Notes under the pieces: generated by a model
What the model was told of the DNA's origin: nothing
Seen by the model: only the letters and a program-made list of their open reading frames with translations
Database searches by the model: none
Source: Biomphalaria glabrata
Lineage: Eukaryota; Mollusca; Gastropoda; Planorbidae
NCBI RefSeq assembly: GCF_947242115.1
Contig: NC_074719.1
Location: 42,660,849-42,724,848 of the forward strand
Direction: 5' to 3'
Length of the DNA: 64,000 bases
Shown: positions 36,501 to 51,500 of the stretch, piece after piece
How positions within the stretch are numbered: the stretch's first letter is position 1
Layout: each line of letters starts with the position of its first letter
Position numbers and translations under genes: made by a program

Positions 36501-39500
36501 TCCGTGTAAGAGATACACTCATTCACGTTCTAAAAAGTATGTTTGGGGGGTCGTTAAAATATATATATTAGAGCAGTTCCCACCGGCTACGCTCGTTGAT
36601 TTGTTCGTGGCCTAAACTCCCACTTCATTTCTTTAAATTTTTTATAAACGGGCCACTTTTTAATGACCCCCTTACATAAATTTTTAGCCCGTGAATTAGT
36701 GTATCTCTTAAAATGGCATTGTACGGCCCGCTCCCTCTCTCTCTCTCTCTCTCTCTCTCTGTTGATTTTTAGTTAGTAAATTGTTTAAACACCAAGCTAA
36801 TAAATAAAGAGTTATTGGCCAGCAATATATCTCTACCATTTTTTTCCCCGTATAGCCATTTCCAATGTAAGACATGCCACTATACCTTGCAGGTTTTAGC
36901 TTCATGATGAACATCTCTATCAAGCCTGAATGTAATGTGAAGGAAGTAGTCCGTGTCCTACGTTCCCACGTTCCAAAAGCCAAAGTTTCTGTAAGTTGAA
37001 GAGTCCTTAACTTCTTTATACATTTATTTGAAATGAGCTCCAGCCAGGGATTATTGATCATGACTTTCTCAAGATGTAGTAGGCTTACATATTTCATATT
37101 GATAAGCTATCAGTGTTGATGGTGTAACTCTCGACAGCTAATCCAGCCTCACCTTGCAGGCGTAAATTTGGAACGCAAACACAAATAAACAAAAAAAAAT
37201 ATCTAACAAGAAGAACTCCACATTTACAACTTAATATCTCAATAATGTTGAAGTTATTTGTTGATACAATTGGTTAGCGTGTCCACCCAAACTGGATGCT
37301 GGGCATCTGGGAAAAAATATTTAAAAAAAATTATTTCTGACCTATTTAGCCAGTTTATTCAAATGTTTTGCTACCGAATGTGAAACAGAAATATTGTCTG
37401 ATCTCTTTGTGGGTCACTTCTGTCCCTTACGGCTACAGCTGAACGGTGCAAGATCACGGTTGTTTACTACTTTGTTACTTTGTATCACCACAAGATCAAG
37501 ACGTCTGTGTGAAGTTACTCAACGAACCTTTTTATGTGGTGTGTCTGTTCTCTTTACCTCGCTTAAATCAACTCATTCCGGCTGTCTGTCTGGGTCTGTC
37601 TTGTCAAAATCTTGTAGACGTTATTTCTCCCACTTCCCATTCTCGGATCAAGTTGGTACTCTGTACAATTTTTCATTGTCGATGACAACACACAAATCAC
37701 TAAAATATATACCGATTTTTTAAATTAATTTGTCTAAAATGATTGATTTAAAATAACTGATGGAGTGTCACTGACTATAAGTTCTGCACTACTAAATTAT
37801 ATTTTAGACTTTACTTGTTTCAAGAAGGTTTTATAATTGTTTGTTTTAGTTCAACAATTAGAGTTCCTGTAATCACATTAAATTTTTAAACAAGGATCTT
37901 TAATGCAGTCTTTGTCTTGGTCTGTATATCCTAACAGTTTTTTTTTGTCAAAACAATACCCCAAAAAAAATACGCATAAAGTTATATAATTGATCTCTGC
38001 AGCTGATTCGGTTTTGTGTTTGCTGCTTTTCTGTTCTGCCTAGGAAGAAACTGAGAAAGAGTTGCAATTTCTCTTGCCAGGTGATAAAATGAACCCGTTC
38101 CCAGCGCTTCTCCGGGATCTGGAAGCCAGAAAAGATCAGCTGGACATTTCCAGCTACGAAATTCTGACCACATCCATCAAGGACGTACTGCTCGGGTAAG
38201 TAACACAATTCAAATGAGTGATTTAAGTATAGGATTCCTTGACCACATCCGTCTAGACATACTGCAGTTGTAAGTACCGCTATTCAATTGAGTGGTTAAA
38301 AAAATGGATTTCAAAGACCATATCCATCAAGACATGCTGTTGATGTAAGTACCACGATTCCAATGAGTGATTCAAATATGTAATCTATTAGATCGCCATA
38401 CAGAATGTCCTGTGGAAGTCGACCTACTGGCATTCTTCGAACGTGGCCAAGCCAGCCAAGGCGTCTGCTGCTGATAACCTTGGCTTTGAGTGATTCAAAT
38501 ATGTATTTTTTTTCTATTGATCTTGAAACTGTGACGATTCCCCACACACACACAGAAACACACACATACAAAGATAACTGAAAAAGCGGTGACCTGGGAG
38601 GCTAGGCGTGTGTCATATGTAGAAACTAACCCTAACCCAAACTGTCGCGCTAAGAGTTAATTGAAATATGGTAGAGAAGAAGGGAAAATACTTAACAATT
38701 TTTTGAGTAAGGGGTCCTGGTTTAAAAGAGATCTGTACGGTACACTACAATGTTGGACAGTGGCCCAGCATATTTTTTACCTCGCTAATATATTAACCGA
38801 TCATAATAGAAGGCCTGGACACTGACCTGCAACGTCACAACATGTGGGCAGTTTAGACCAATAGCTCGTTACCACGTTGTATAATTTCGGGATTTTTATG
38901 GCGCCACTGAGTCCATCCAACTCTAATGGGTAACTGACTTTAACTGGGGAAAGTAAAGGCGGTTGATCGTTGTGCTGGTCTTAAGACACCCTGTTGAAAC
39001 AGATGACCTTAACCTCATAGACCTCATGGTCTGAAAGGGAAACTCTATTCTCTCTCTCTCTCTCTCTTTCTCTCTACTCTTAGCTTTCTTGGTCAACATT
39101 TTTCTCCAAAATAGTGCGGTCTAGGGCTATGTCTTACAAGTAATCCTAACTACACATGAATCAATCTTTTAAAATTCCAATAAGTTCATTAATTAGTGGT
39201 AATTAATTAATTTTGTTATATTTGGAAAATGTACTAAATTCTAAAACAGTTGGCTAACGTAGAGAATTAGTTTGTTCCATAAAAATGTCAAACCAGCAAT
39301 GGACTATTAAAACCTTCAAAACACGTTGATCTCTCTTCATGGAAGATCTATTTCGAATTCCATCTCGAGCAGACAATTTTTGTTTGTTTTTGAAAAACAC
39401 AGAACTGAAGCTTTCTCCCATACTATTGATTTCATTATCGTTTTAAAATAATTATAGTAATTGCACTCCCTGTATTCAAATGAAATGTACGCATATGGCT

Positions 39501-42500
39501 AAAAAAAAAAAGTACATGTAAAATAGTCCTTTAACTATAAGGAAGTCACAAGTAACTCTACAAGGTTATTAGGTTTTTGGATGTACCTATGTTTTGCTAA
39601 ATGGTCATGCTAAATGGTATATCTTACTAACTTAGGGTTTGGCCTATTATGAAACAACAAACTCCTGCGGACAACAGATCCGTAGCCACGAAGTCATCGA
39701 GAGAACAGACGACAGCAGCGGAGAAAGAAGAGGAGTATGGAGTGCACACGTCATCGTCAAAGGTAAACGCTCTTTGCACGCGGTACTCAAGTTTGTTGAG
39801 TGGCTTTGTTTTATACACCAAGGTCAATCGTCATGGAAGGCCGTAACACTGACTTGCTACGTCGCAGCCTGTGGGCAGTGGAGACCAATTGCTCGTTGCC
39901 ACGTCACATTTCCATGCGACGACTAAGTTGCATCCACGCATCTTTTTGGTCTGAGCTACTCATCTGCCTCCATAGTTCACGACCCTTACCCGAAGCGTCC
40001 CTTTGGAGACCAGTGGTCATGTCACACGTCGGTTACTGTTACTTTTAAAAGTAAATAAGATAGTTATAGATAATGTGTTTAAACTGCCTTAAGGCTGCGA
40101 CGTCGCAGGTAAGTTTTGTGGATCTCTATATCGAACAGTCTTGAATGCAAACAATGTTATGTGTTTTATACACACACACACACAAAAGTAAGAAATTAAA
40201 CACATTTATACAAAATCTGGCTTGAGAAAAGCCTATTTTACAAACAAACCTTATATCAACTCGGTCTGTCTGGTACAATTTTTGAAGACGTTGTTTCTAC
40301 CACACCCATTCTTGGATCAAGCTGAAACTTTAATTTAGTTAGTTAATTATTTGCTTGATATTGAAAATGGAAAATGAATATAATGTCATACACAGATGCC
40401 AACGTAGCTCTTTCACTTGGGAAGCGTGGTCGAGAGGCCAAGTGCGCTTGAACTTGGCTTGGCTTGGCTACCTAGAAGGGGGCTCGACACCCGACTCGGG
40501 TAGAGTTGTGTTTACTGAGCGCCTAAAGCAGTGATTCCCAAAGTGGTCAATATAGACCCCCAGGGGTCTACGAAGACCTCCAAGGGGTCTATGAAAATGA
40601 AAAAATAAATTGGGGGTCTATGAGATGTCTACGGGGGTCTACGATAATAGATTTCATTTAAGCAGGTCGTTACTTAATTTTCATATTTCATTAATGTAAT
40701 TATTTCCTACACTAATCTATGATTTGTACCCGAGTTAATCCTTTCAATATTTATCCTGCTATTCAAACAAAAAATTGTTGTATTCAATTCCAATATTTAT
40801 TTAAATAGCTTAATTTAGTCCACATGTAACTTATGTTTAGAAAAACAAATGTAGACTGTACAGCGTTGATTATTTAAAATTGGGATTCATTCCTTCCTTT
40901 TTAAACAATTGGTTGCCTAAGTGACTTTTTATGACGATATGAAACCAGTTACACTGGAGGATCATCTGAGATAATGCCACCTTGACAAATATAAAGATTT
41001 GAAAAAACTTAAAAACACTCAAAGATAAAGTTCAGAATAGACCCACAAAATCTCTGTTCGACATCATATAGAGAAGATGATGGTTTGTGAGCGTCTTACA
41101 ATATCTCTTTACGTTATAGCAAAATACGGAAAACAGCAAAGGTCAAACATTGAATTTACCAGCTGTTTAATACAAACCTACATCTGTTATTATTAAAAGA
41201 ATTTCTTAAAGCAACAATACAGTTCAAAGTCGCTTCGGTGGCATGAGTTATAAAATTAAAAACTTCTTATGTAAATCTTTGCAATAGACATAAATACAGT
41301 TTGGCCTGATAAGGTGTAGCGCTGTGTGCTACAAACTGTCTAATGGTCCCCGTCTCCTTATATTTCCTTAGGGTTGACTCCACGAGACCTTTCCCATGTT
41401 TGGGTATAGCTGCAAGGCAGCAGAGTTTTGAATTAAGTTTTCCTTTTGCTAGGTGGGTATCAAGCCAAGGCTAATGAGTCCTTCCTGCTCGGAGCTAATT
41501 GGTTTAGGCGACAGTTACACGCCTTCGCCCCTTCTCCTGTTAATGAAAACAGCTCCGCAGATTTAATATTTGAGCCACACGTGAAAGATCAAGAAATACA
41601 CAAGAAACTGCTCTTTGCGAAACCTTTTACAATGATACTTAAGGCTAATTAATTAATTAGTATTTAATGTTGGAAAGACTACTTTATAGAACAACAAATA
41701 GTTGTGTAGTTTTAAATTACTTTCTCACTCTTCAACTCACTACAGTTAAATTTGTTTTAAAAAATGTTGATGAATTGAGCAGGGGGTCTACCGAAAACCA
41801 GAAAACATGGCAAGGGGTCTACGAGACAAAAAAGTTTGGGAACCACTGGCCTAAAGGCACCCAGATACCCCCTCCCCCCCCCCCCCACTGGTCCACAAAT
41901 GAGATTGGACCAAAAGCTATAAGCTATGAGCATGCTATAAGCATGAAGGTATCGCTATATAAAAAGCTATAATAATAATAATACGATTTATTGTTTGTTT
42001 ATATTTATATATTTTATATTTGCTTGTTGTGTATTATCTATAACTATCTTATTTACTTTTAAGAGTAACATAAAAAAAATGTTCAAATTAATTAAATTAT
42101 GGAACATAAGGAATTATTATTACAAATATCCACATAAAAAAAAAGTAGCTTTATATGGATATTTCTATAACCCTGATTGTTACGAATGGCCTTTTCATTT
42201 ATTTCTCTTTGCATTCTGTTGTTACCATGTATCACCACATAGCAATTATTTTATCCTTAAGGCTGCCTTTCCTGTCGTTTCTTAGGATGTCCCATTTCCT
42301 TTTCTTGATCTTGGGCCTTAATGAAGATCCGAATGCGATCTAAACATTTTTTATTTTGCTCGCATTGATGTATGCAAAATTTCTACTTATACCGAAAAAA
42401 AAAATTCAATGAAGAAATGTTTCGGACAACGATGTTTCTGTATTTTTTTTTATTTTTTTTTTTGCATTTTATTAAAAAGTTGTTTTTTTTTTTTATAATA

Positions 42501-45500
42501 CAATAAATCTAAGACCAGCAACTCACCGAAAGAGAGTTGCAGATTATAATGAGATTTATCGACCCATTATCAATATTTACTTCTCTTCATTGTCCGTACT
42601 ATTATTTATTGTTTTGTTTGTGTTTGTGTTTTTAGCACTACCACGACGAACTGGACCAAGATATGTTCAACCAGATGATTCTCTACGAGCGGCCAGGCTA
42701 CTTCAAGCACCGCTTCAGGCAAATGAAGGCCCTCTTTTCCATGAGGTGCATGGTGTTCCTTAGAAACAAGAACTCCACTGTCCTGATCCTCTCCATCCCA
42801 GTGGCCTACACACTTCTAGGGATGCTGCTGGACTATCATTCCAAGCCAGTCCCCAAGGCTACTCCGGTGATGCTAGGTCTTGAGGACCTCCCCGCTTCGC
42901 TAGTCTACCCGATTATCTTCCACAACTTGACCATCTCTGGGATTCTCCAAAAGTATATGAGCCTGCTGCAGGGGCGTGGTCGCGTGGTAGAATACTATGT
43001 AAAACTACAAGATGTGCGTATTATTTAAATGTGTTACTAGATAAGTTGTTACAGAAGCTTACAAGCAGAAGTGAGATAGAACTGCCAAACAGAAGGGAAT
43101 TCCCCCCTTATCTTGTCACTGACAAACAGAAGTGGCATGGAACTGCCCCCTTGTCTTGTCACTGACAAACAGAAGTGGCATGCAACTGCCCCATCGTCAT
43201 GTCACTGACAAACAGAAGTGACATGCTACTGCCCCATCGTCATGTCACTGACAAACAGAAGTGACATGCAATTTCCCCATCGTTATGTCACTGACAAACA
43301 GAAGCTGCATGCAACTGCCCCATCGTCATGTCACTGACAAACAGAAGTGACATGCAACTGCCCCATCGTCATGTCACTGACAAATAGAAGCTGCATGGAA
43401 CTGCCCCCTTGTCATGTCACTGACAAACAGAAGTGACATGCAACTGCCCCATCGTTATGTCACTGACAAACAGAAGCTGAATGCAACTGCCCCATCGTCA
43501 TGTCACTGACAAACAGAAGTGACACGCAACTGCCCCATGGTTATGTCACTGACAAATAGAAGTGGCATGGAACTGCCCCCTTGTCTTGTCACTGACAAAC
43601 AGATGTGACATGCAGCTGCCCCATCGTCATGTCGCTGGCAAACAGAAGTGAAAAGATGTGTGGCTTATTGTGGCATTCATAGTTTGGCTACAATAACTTA
43701 TGGGGGGGGGGGGTCGAGTTTGAATTGGATATTTGACTTAATCTGAGTAGTTTGTTTCTAATGTCGGCACAGATATCTCCCACAAATGCGTTTTCCTTTA
43801 ACGATTCTCAATGCTGACGGTGATATGCTCAGGATGTTACAGTAATATTTGGTTTAGTAGGAGGCGCGCTGGCTGAGCGATAAAGCGCTTGGCTTCCAAA
43901 ACTGGGTTTGAATCCTGTTAAAGACTGGGATTTTAAATTTGGGAATCGTCTGGCGCCTCTGAGTCCATCCAGCTCTAATAGGTTCCTGACATTAGTTGGG
44001 GGAAAAGAAAATGCGGTTTGACGTTTTATTGGCCACATGACACCCACGTTAACCGTAGGTCACAGAAACAAATGACCTTTACATCATCTGCTGTATAGAT
44101 TAAAAGTTATTTGTTTTATAATTACTTTATCATAGGCACTTAAAAAGAGCAAAACACAAAAACTCTTGATTGTTGTTTCCTGTTGGCTTTTACACCTGGA
44201 ACAACACTTGATCAGTATTGGTTTCTTTTTTCACCAGCTTTCCAATACCTCTTTGTGGAAACCCTACCTTCTGCTGCAGAAAAAATACCCCATTGAGACA
44301 CTTATCGAGAGAGTCCGTTACACTCTAGCGCACATATTGAGTCGGGACGATTCAGAGCACTTTGCTTTGTACATCGGTTCATTGAATTGGAAGGACAAAC
44401 CGATAGCGGTGAGTTTTTGTGTTGTTTTAAATCTGGAAGATTCCACCTCTCGTGGCCTCAACATGGCGCATCGCTGGTTACTCACGGGATTCTTTGAGCC
44501 AACGAGATTCACTGCGTACGAGGTCCGGGATGGGAATTCAACGTAGGTCCGGTAATGCAGTTCAAAGGCAGGGCTGCAGGCCATCATATAATAGGTATGA
44601 GTAATCTCCCCTGCCAAGTCAATGGAAGTCGAGAGCCGAGAAGTCTGTGCAACGAATGACGATGTGACCTAGCCCAGTTATGGATTTGTACTGTAAGGAA
44701 GCTTCAGACGGAATTCTGGGTCATGAGCTCCCGGTCCACTCCTGACTGGAATACTCTGTAGCCGTTAAGGCGGTGGGGCGCTTTGCTGCTCCGTTTCCCC
44801 GAATCTGACTTTTTTTAAGGTTGTTTTAAATCAGGTGTTTTGGATCTGTGTGGTCACGTTGTACCCAGCGTTTGAAATACAATTGTCTCATTGTTTATTT
44901 TCTATGATTCTCAAGCAAACAAGCAATAGAGAAAAAATAATACTTGTAATAAACAAATCTTATCTAAGCAAAGGAGAAGATGCTGTGTATTGTTATTAAT
45001 ACTGAATATAAATAAGTATGCAAAAAACATATCAAAACGTAATAATTGGACTAAATCCATATTTCTTTATTTATTTCACTTCTTTTAAAACCAAATTAAA
45101 TAATTATACACCAACAATTAATTAACTAATTGGATTGATTTTTTTAATAGATTCATGTCTTGCATAGTTTAATGAATAATTGCAAACTTTTAATTTGATC
45201 CGAGAATGGAAAATGGAAGAAAAACATGATAGAACGTTTTACCAGACAGACGGACAGACAGACAGAGTGAGCTTTGTACAAATATTTCTAAACCTTATCC
45301 TTATTCTTTTACCCTATCGCCCAAGACAACGATACTGCAGTTTTTTTCTTAACCTTGTATATTCTTCGTTTCAGCTTCAACTATTCACCACGGCGTGGAT
45401 TCAGTGTGTGATTGGTGAGGAGTTCTCTCTCCAGGGCGGCGTCCGCTATCACAGTAGTTCCCTTCGAAGGTATCCTCGAGAGGTCCACCCCTGGAGTAGC

Positions 45501-48500
45501 GGGACAGTCCTCTTCTCTGTCATGTTCATGGCCTTGGTGTCTCTCCCCTTCACCTACAGCCTCATTGTTGAGAGAGTGAGTATCTGTTAGATGGAGTGAG
45601 TGAGTATCTGTTATAGTTTAAGGACTGTTGAGAGAGTGCGTATCTGTTATAGTTTAATGACTGTTGAGAGAGTGCGTATCTGTTATAGTTTAATGACTGT
45701 TGAGAGAGTGCGTATCTGTTATAGTTTAATGCTGGTGAGAGAGTGCGTATCTGTTATAGTTTAATGACTGTTGAGAGAGTGCGTTTCTGTTATAGTTTAA
45801 TGACTGTTGAGAGAGTGTGTATCTGTTATAGTTTAATGACTGTTGAGAGAGTGCGTATCTGTTATAGTTTAAGGACTGTTGAGAGAGTGCGTATCTGTTA
45901 TAGTTTAATGACTGTTGAGAGAGTGCGTATCTGTTATAGTTTAATGACTGTTGAGAGAGTGCGTATCTGTTATAGTTTAATGCTGGTGAGAGAGTGCGTA
46001 TCTGTTATAGTTTAATGACTGTTGAGAGAGTGCGTTTCTGTTATAGTTTAATGACTGTTGAGAGAGTGAGTTTCTGTTATAGTTTAATGACTGTTGAGAG
46101 AGTGCGTATCTGTTATAGTTTAAGGACTGTTGAGAGAGTGAGTTTCTGTTATAGTTTAAGGACTGTTGAGAGAGTGAGGTTCTGTTATAGTTTAAGGACT
46201 GTTGAGAGAGTGCTTATCTGTTATAGTTTAAGGACTGTTGAGAGAGTGCTTATCTGTTATAGTTTAATGACTGTTGAGAGAGTGCGTATCTGTTATAGTT
46301 TAAGGACTGTTGAGAGAGTGAGGTTCTGTTATAGTTTAAGGACTGTTGAGAGAGTGAGTTTCTGTTATAGTTTAAGGACTGTTGAGAGAGTGCTTATCTG
46401 TTATAGTTTAATGACAGTTGAGAGAGTGCTTATCTGTTATAGTTTAATGACTGTTGAGAGAGTGCGTATCTGTTATAGTTTAAGGACTGTTGAGAGAGTG
46501 CTTATCTGTTATAGTTTAATGACTGTTGAGAGAGTGCTTATCTGTTATAGTTTAATGACTGTTGAGAGAGTGCTTATCTGTTATAGTTTAAGGACTGTTG
46601 AGAGAGTGCTTATCTGTTATAGTTTAAGGACTGTTGAGAGAGTGCGTATCTGTTATTGTTTTAGGACTGTTGAGAAAGTGCGTATCTGTTATAGTTTAAG
46701 GACTGTTGAGAAAGTGCGTATCTGTTATAGTTTAGGACTGTTAACCAACTAGATTCTGTTTGTTTAAATAGTGTAAAGAGCAATATTGCCTAGTATGTTT
46801 TTTTGCATATATACAGAAAATGCTTTAACTTTTTTAGTTAGCAACTCTGACGTGGTTGGAAATTGACCGCTTATGGTTTGCTCATAAAATGCCCAGAGTT
46901 AGCTTCACTGCGTAAATCTTAAAATTAATTAACTGTTTTTGTTTTTGTAACTAAAATATGTATATCAGAAATTTAATTTGTGTGTGCTCTTTTTCTTCTA
47001 TAATAGAGCACATTTTAAACATGAATATTTTATTGATAAGTGGATTTTTTTTTAATTAAAGATATTTTAAAAAGTCCATAAAGAAATCATCAATTTGCAA
47101 GTAAATAATTTTCTTAACCAATATTACACTGACTTTTCAAAAAACTACTAGCGTTACGCTTTTGTACAAAGTCTTATCAAGTACCAATATTACGACCATG
47201 TTGTAAATAGTTTAATTTCTAGACTTTTTGCGCAGCAAAAATAGAAATTAAAATACCTACGACTTTCAGATACCGTAACACCACAACATTTGTAGCAGTG
47301 TGTACTCTTAAAAGTGAAGTAAAGTGCCCCTATCTGACCTTACGATCTATAGGGCAGAAAATGTAACGGTCATCTGTTTCTGTGGCCCACGGTTTACGAA
47401 CACAACGACCAACTGCTTTCACTTTTAGTCAGTTACCCATTAGAGCTGGGTGGACACAGAAGCGCCCTAAAGATCCCGCAATTAAAAATCCCATTCTACA
47501 CAAGGATTTGAACCCAGGACCCCAGGTTCGGAAGCCAAGTGCTTTACCACTGAACCACCACCCAACCTGCTAGTAAAGAATATTAATTTGATTTTAATAA
47601 AATTGCCACGTGCAGGGTGTACGCTTGACTGTCGTCTGTTCCACTACCACAGAATGCCACCAAACGCCTTCAGATCATGAACGGGGTCAGCATCTGGATG
47701 TACTGGCTGGGTCAGTTCCTGTTTGACATCACCTTCTATGGCATCATGGTCATCCCGCATCTGGTGGCGCTCTTCTTCTTCTCCGAGCAGGATTGGTGGA
47801 TGCTGAGCGTAGGCGTGATGAGCCTCTACGGGCTGACCCTGTTCCCTTACTTGTACGCACTGCAGTTTTTCTTCCGACAGCCCGTCACAGGAGTTGGCGT
47901 AGTCTTGATGGTCAATGTATTTATTGGTGAGTAATGTGAGAGTACTCTCATTTCGGCAATCTTACTAACTAAAAAGTGGACGTTTTAATATGGCTTTAGT
48001 TAAGCCATATAATCATATAATGAATAGAGTAAAAAATCATTATATAGTTAAACCGGACAGCCATGGCCATGTTGAGGCCTCGGGGCAGAATTTTTGTGAA
48101 GGCCCCTACACTGCTTTGAAAATCTTTAATTTAAAAAATCCACTTATCAATAAAACACTCATGTCTAAAATTTACCCTATTACAGAAGAAAAAGAGCATA
48201 TACAAATTAATTTTTCTGATATACATATTTTAGTAACAAAAACAAAAAATGAATTTTTTTTTACGATTTACGCAGTGAAGCTAATACTGGGCATTTTAAG
48301 AGCAAACCATAAGAGGTCACTTTCCAATCACGTCCGTGTTGCTTACTATACATGTTTAAGTATTTTCTGTAAAAAAAATGCGAAAAAGCAAAAGACATAA
48401 TTTTACTGGGCAGCGGCCCACCTGCCCTTCCTTAGTCCAGCTCTGCTGGCAGTAATACAACTGTTTGAATACATAAGAAAGAAAGAAAATACACTAGGGA

Positions 48501-51500
48501 AATGAAAATCCGTTCTTTCCATTTAGCAATAAAAGTAATTGCTCAAACAAAGTTCTATATATATATATATATATAACATCTACATTTTTAATGGCGTCAA
48601 AAGTCAACCCTGACAAAAAAATCTGGAGCCTGCCAGCCTTAGGTAGCCTGCAATGCGATAGTACACCCTGTCAGCGAAGTTGCTGATACAAAGCCGTTCC
48701 TTTGGATACATCAGCTGCGTTGAGAAGGGAGAACTGCTGTGGGGGAGGGGGGGTGGCATGGTTCCAACCCTAGCTAATGCCATTTATCTCATGTCTGTAA
48801 GAGGATCCATCATCGCTTCAAGACTAAAAGTGGAACGTACATTTTAATGTTCTTTTAATCCTTAGTATAATGAAGATTCACTCTAAAAAGTCTTACGCGG
48901 ATACCATACAGTGTCACTCCTTGTTGGCCATTATGGTTTATGTGTTGTTAATCACCCCGTGGACCAATTATGTGTCAGGAAAGAATAAATAATCTAATCT
49001 CTGAAGTAAAGTAATAAAATACTCTGAAAGACACAAAGATAAAGGCACATTTCTCATCCCATATGCTAGGACAAATTTGTACAAATACTCCTTTTTCCCT
49101 AGTGCTATTAGAGTATGGAATGGGTTGCCTGAGCTAGCCAGGAAAACCAGTGACTTAGAAAAATTTAAGTCATTAGTTAACATCCATGACTAAATGTATG
49201 ACCCGTAGGTTGTATTTATCTTCTTTTTTGAAGTAACGTCTGTATTATATAAGATAAAATAAGGTAAAGTGACATTAGATTTACATAATTTACGATATTT
49301 ACATCTGCATCCCACATCATACTGAGTAAACATTACCTACATATTCATTATTTACTGGTTTATTTTCTTGAGAATGCTATGTATATTAATATTACCGTAT
49401 TAATTATTATTTTAAACTCAAAAACTATATTTCTGTTTACAGTGTTTAAAGTGATGTTTACCTATACAGGGAGATAACTGTGAATACTAAAATTATTTGT
49501 ATTTTATTGGGTTCTTTCTCTTTTTTATCTACAAGTGTAAAAAATGTTTTGACATGTTTCGGATGTTCCTTCAGAGTTGAAGATAGTTTACTTCCTAGTC
49601 CAAACCTCCCGCAGGACGACGGGGGATGGGAGCGGGCAGGGTTTGAACCCTCGACCGTCGATAAATCCGAACGACAGTCCAGCGCGCAAACCGCACGACC
49701 AGGCAGCCATACTAGTGTTGAGTCAATCGTTAAATCGTTTGCCTGGACTTTCCCTGTGAATGGCCAACTCAATGCAAGATCCAGGCTTGTGTTATTAAGA
49801 ATTAAATTCAGACATGATTCATATCTGCAGGAGTCCTGGGTGCACTTGTGATGAGCTTACACTTCTTCCGCACTGAAGAGTTCCACCATGAGATGTCCGT
49901 GCTGGACATTGTGTTTCGTCTGACCACGCCCAACTACGGCCTGACGTTCTTCTTACAGATAGCCAGTAAGAACTGATTTCTTGTGCGTGTTTATTACAAA
50001 GTTTTTATCAACAGATGACCTTAACATCATCTGCCCCATAGATCGCAAGGTCTGAAAGGGAAACTTTGTTTATATCAACTCACTCTGTCTGTCTGTCTGT
50101 CTGGTAAAAAGTTTGTACACGTTATTTTTCCAAACACACAAACTCATAAATTTTGCACAATTATTTCTTTTACCTGACAACACAAACATAAATGACAAAA
50201 ATTAACCTGCTAGTTTATTAACTATTGGTAATTAATTATTTTTTGATATCTTGAACAAGGGAAAGAAACAGTACTTGACAGATGTGGTGGTATAAATTGA
50301 ATTAGTCACCTTAAGAAATCTTGAGGCCCGAGTGAATTTTTTTATGCATTAAAAAAAACAATCATGTAAACATTCACAAAGATACCCCCTTCTTTCCTTC
50401 CCCTTTCACAACAGGTCCAGACAAGTGATAGGATCATAGCGCAATGAGAAAACTAAAAGCTAAACAAAAACTTGCCTGAATCAGCTATTTGTAAAAATTG
50501 GTAAAAATATTTCTGATGTCCACATGTGTATATGTTGTCTTCTCTTGCAGCCTACATCTCCCACAGCTATGTGTCCTACAGCCTCCAGCCTCACGCCTCA
50601 CGTAGCGACCACAGTAGAACTACACTGTCCAAATATTTCTTGGAGTACATAGTGACCTGCGTTGTCCAGATGACACTGTGCTGGTCAACAGTGGCCTTTC
50701 TGGAAATGGACGTTTACAGACGACTTAGGTACACAAGCCTTGAGACCTTGTAAACTATTGGGCAGGTGATGTAAAGGTCATCTTTTTTTTTGTGGCCCAC
50801 AGTTAACGAGGGTGTCATGTGGCCAGCACAAAGACCAACCGTTTTTACTTTCCCCAACTAATGTCAGGTACCCACTAGAGCAGGGTGGACTCAGAGGCGC
50901 CCAAAGATTCCGAAATTTAAAAAAATTAGTCACAATTTAAACCCGGGATCACTGGTTTGGAAGCCAAGCGAGTTTAAACGAGGCCATTAGTTATAGAAGT
51001 CCTCAACATGGACATGCAACGTCACAAACTGTAGGTAATTTAAACCAATAGCTCGTTGCCACATGGTACAGACCTGAGATATGACGACGAGCTATTGATC
51101 TAAATAGCCTACGTTGCAGGTCAATGTTAAGGTCTTCTATACCGATTGGTCTCGGTTTATAATACAGACGTTACTTCAAAAAAAGAAGATGATTACGTCC
51201 TACGCGTCATGCAATTAGTCATGCATATTAAACAATGAACTAAATTCTGCTAAGTCACTGGTTTTCCTGACAGGCTCAAGCAACCCATTCCATGCTCTAA
51301 TAAAACCAGGGAAGAAGGAGTATTTGTACAAATTTGTCCTAGCATATGGAACGAGGAATGTGCCTTTATCTTTGTGTCTTTCAGAGTATTTTATTAAATT
51401 TTATTATTGTATTTGGAGATTATGGTTCAGTGTTTTGTGTATAATTGCTACTTTAACTTTTAAGTCTTCTATCCTGAAGACTTTCTAAATTTAGTGATTT

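Noticed and set aside
37394-37723. Possible ABCA exon in intron 12
   Set aside because: The translation is not ABCA-like, the sequence is a repeat C copy, and exons 12 and 13 already join in phase.
45743-46752. Open frame of [12 protein letters not shown] repeats
   Set aside because: Product of the 36-bp intronic array. It does not join exon 17 in frame without a stop.
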